DNA from: Candidatus Segatella violae
Lineage (GTDB): Bacteria; Bacteroidota; Bacteroidia; Bacteroidales; Bacteroidaceae
Reading direction: 5' to 3'
NCBI GenBank assembly: GCA_002440225.1
Contig: DJSH01000021.1
Coordinates: 405 to 5,600 of the forward strand
Length of the DNA stretch: 5,196 nucleotides
This document shows positions 5,050-5,196 of the stretch, in pieces (the stretch's first letter is position 1; every line of letters begins with the position of its first letter). The notes beneath the pieces are model-generated. The model was not told the DNA's origin. It was given only the letters and a program-made list of their open reading frames with translations, and made no database searches. A program made the translations under genes and the position numbers.

Positions 5050-5196
5050 ATGAAGAAAAGAAAAATCAATCTGATTGTGGTACATTGCAGTGCCACTCGC
5101 ATAAACCAAGACTTCCCTGTGGAAGCCCTCGAAGCCTGTCACAAGGCACGTGGCTTCAAATCCATCGGTTACCACTACTACATCACGAAGGATGGC
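5050..5196 (+). CDS. N-acetylmuramoyl-L-alanine amidase (Amidase_2, T7-lysozyme type), C-terminus beyond window
   Basis: Only the first 49 residues are in the window. They begin MKKRKINLIVVHCSAT and end GFKSIGYHYYITKDG. VHCSAT with the zinc-ligand His (residue 12) and the IGYHYYI block, corresponding to the catalytic Tyr region of T7 lysozyme, identify an Amidase_2 fold. The enzyme cleaves the bond between N-acetylmuramic acid and L-alanine in peptidoglycan. The remaining zinc ligands (a later His and Cys) lie outside. There is no signal peptide at the N-terminus, as in phage endolysins, so export would need another route, possibly linked to the smalltalk protein immediately upstream (13-bp gap). 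The frame is open to the last base of the window. Confidence 0.9.
   Translation, partial: MKKRKINLIVVHCSATRINQDFPVEALEACHKARGFKSIGYHYYITKDG

Noticed and set aside
4844..5053. 69-codon plus-strand frame over the structured leader and smalltalk gene
   Set aside because: It overlaps the smalltalk gene in another frame, is His/Pro/Ser-rich and its bases are better explained by RNA structure plus the smalltalk reading frame.

Overview
The window looks like chromosomal or accessory DNA from a Bacteroidales bacterium, most likely Prevotella or Segatella. The basis is the set of protein families (a BT4734/VapE-type primase-helicase, DUF4248, an HU-like protein, a smalltalk micropeptide and a phage-type amidase), which I recognise as a recurring Bacteroidales gene block. 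A Bacteroidetes-type -7 promoter (TAnnTTTG) and codon usage rich in AAG, GAG, CTC and ATC agree with this. The species assignment is inference.

Left part (1-1142, minus strand): a glycosyltransferase truncated by the window edge (1-379), whose coding sequence holds a 20-bp near-perfect palindrome. Next is an intergenic stretch with two hairpins and a short direct repeat (380-605). Then comes an unrecognised 161-codon gene (606-1091) whose natural ATG (1127-1129) is out of frame by exactly one A in an A6 tract.

Middle part (1143-3790): a divergent intergenic region of about 370 bp carries a family of GGGTGAACAC repeats. They point one way on the left and the opposite way on the right of an AT-rich core. 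It leads into a 758-aa protein with a primase-like N-terminal half and a P-loop ATPase C-terminal half.

Right part (3786-5196, plus strand): four 22-bp tandem repeats, the first degenerate and overlapping the ATPase stop codon; a DUF4248 protein; five 10-bp tandem repeats running into a good Bacteroidetes promoter; an HU-like DNA-binding protein with an acidic Ser/Gly/Asp tail; a leader that can fold into a three-way junction; a 34-aa smalltalk protein with a lipobox-like C-terminus; and the start of an N-acetylmuramoyl-L-alanine amidase.

Together the plus-strand genes look like a compact module: a replication-type enzyme, two small factors including a nucleoid-type DNA-binding protein, then a small membrane or lipoprotein and a cell-wall hydrolase resembling a lysis pair. 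Each intergenic gap from 1143 to 4931 carries its own repeat array or predicted RNA structure. The shape resembles a reduced phage or phage satellite, or a domesticated derivative. No integrase, capsid, tail or packaging gene lies in the window, so this remains a hypothesis.
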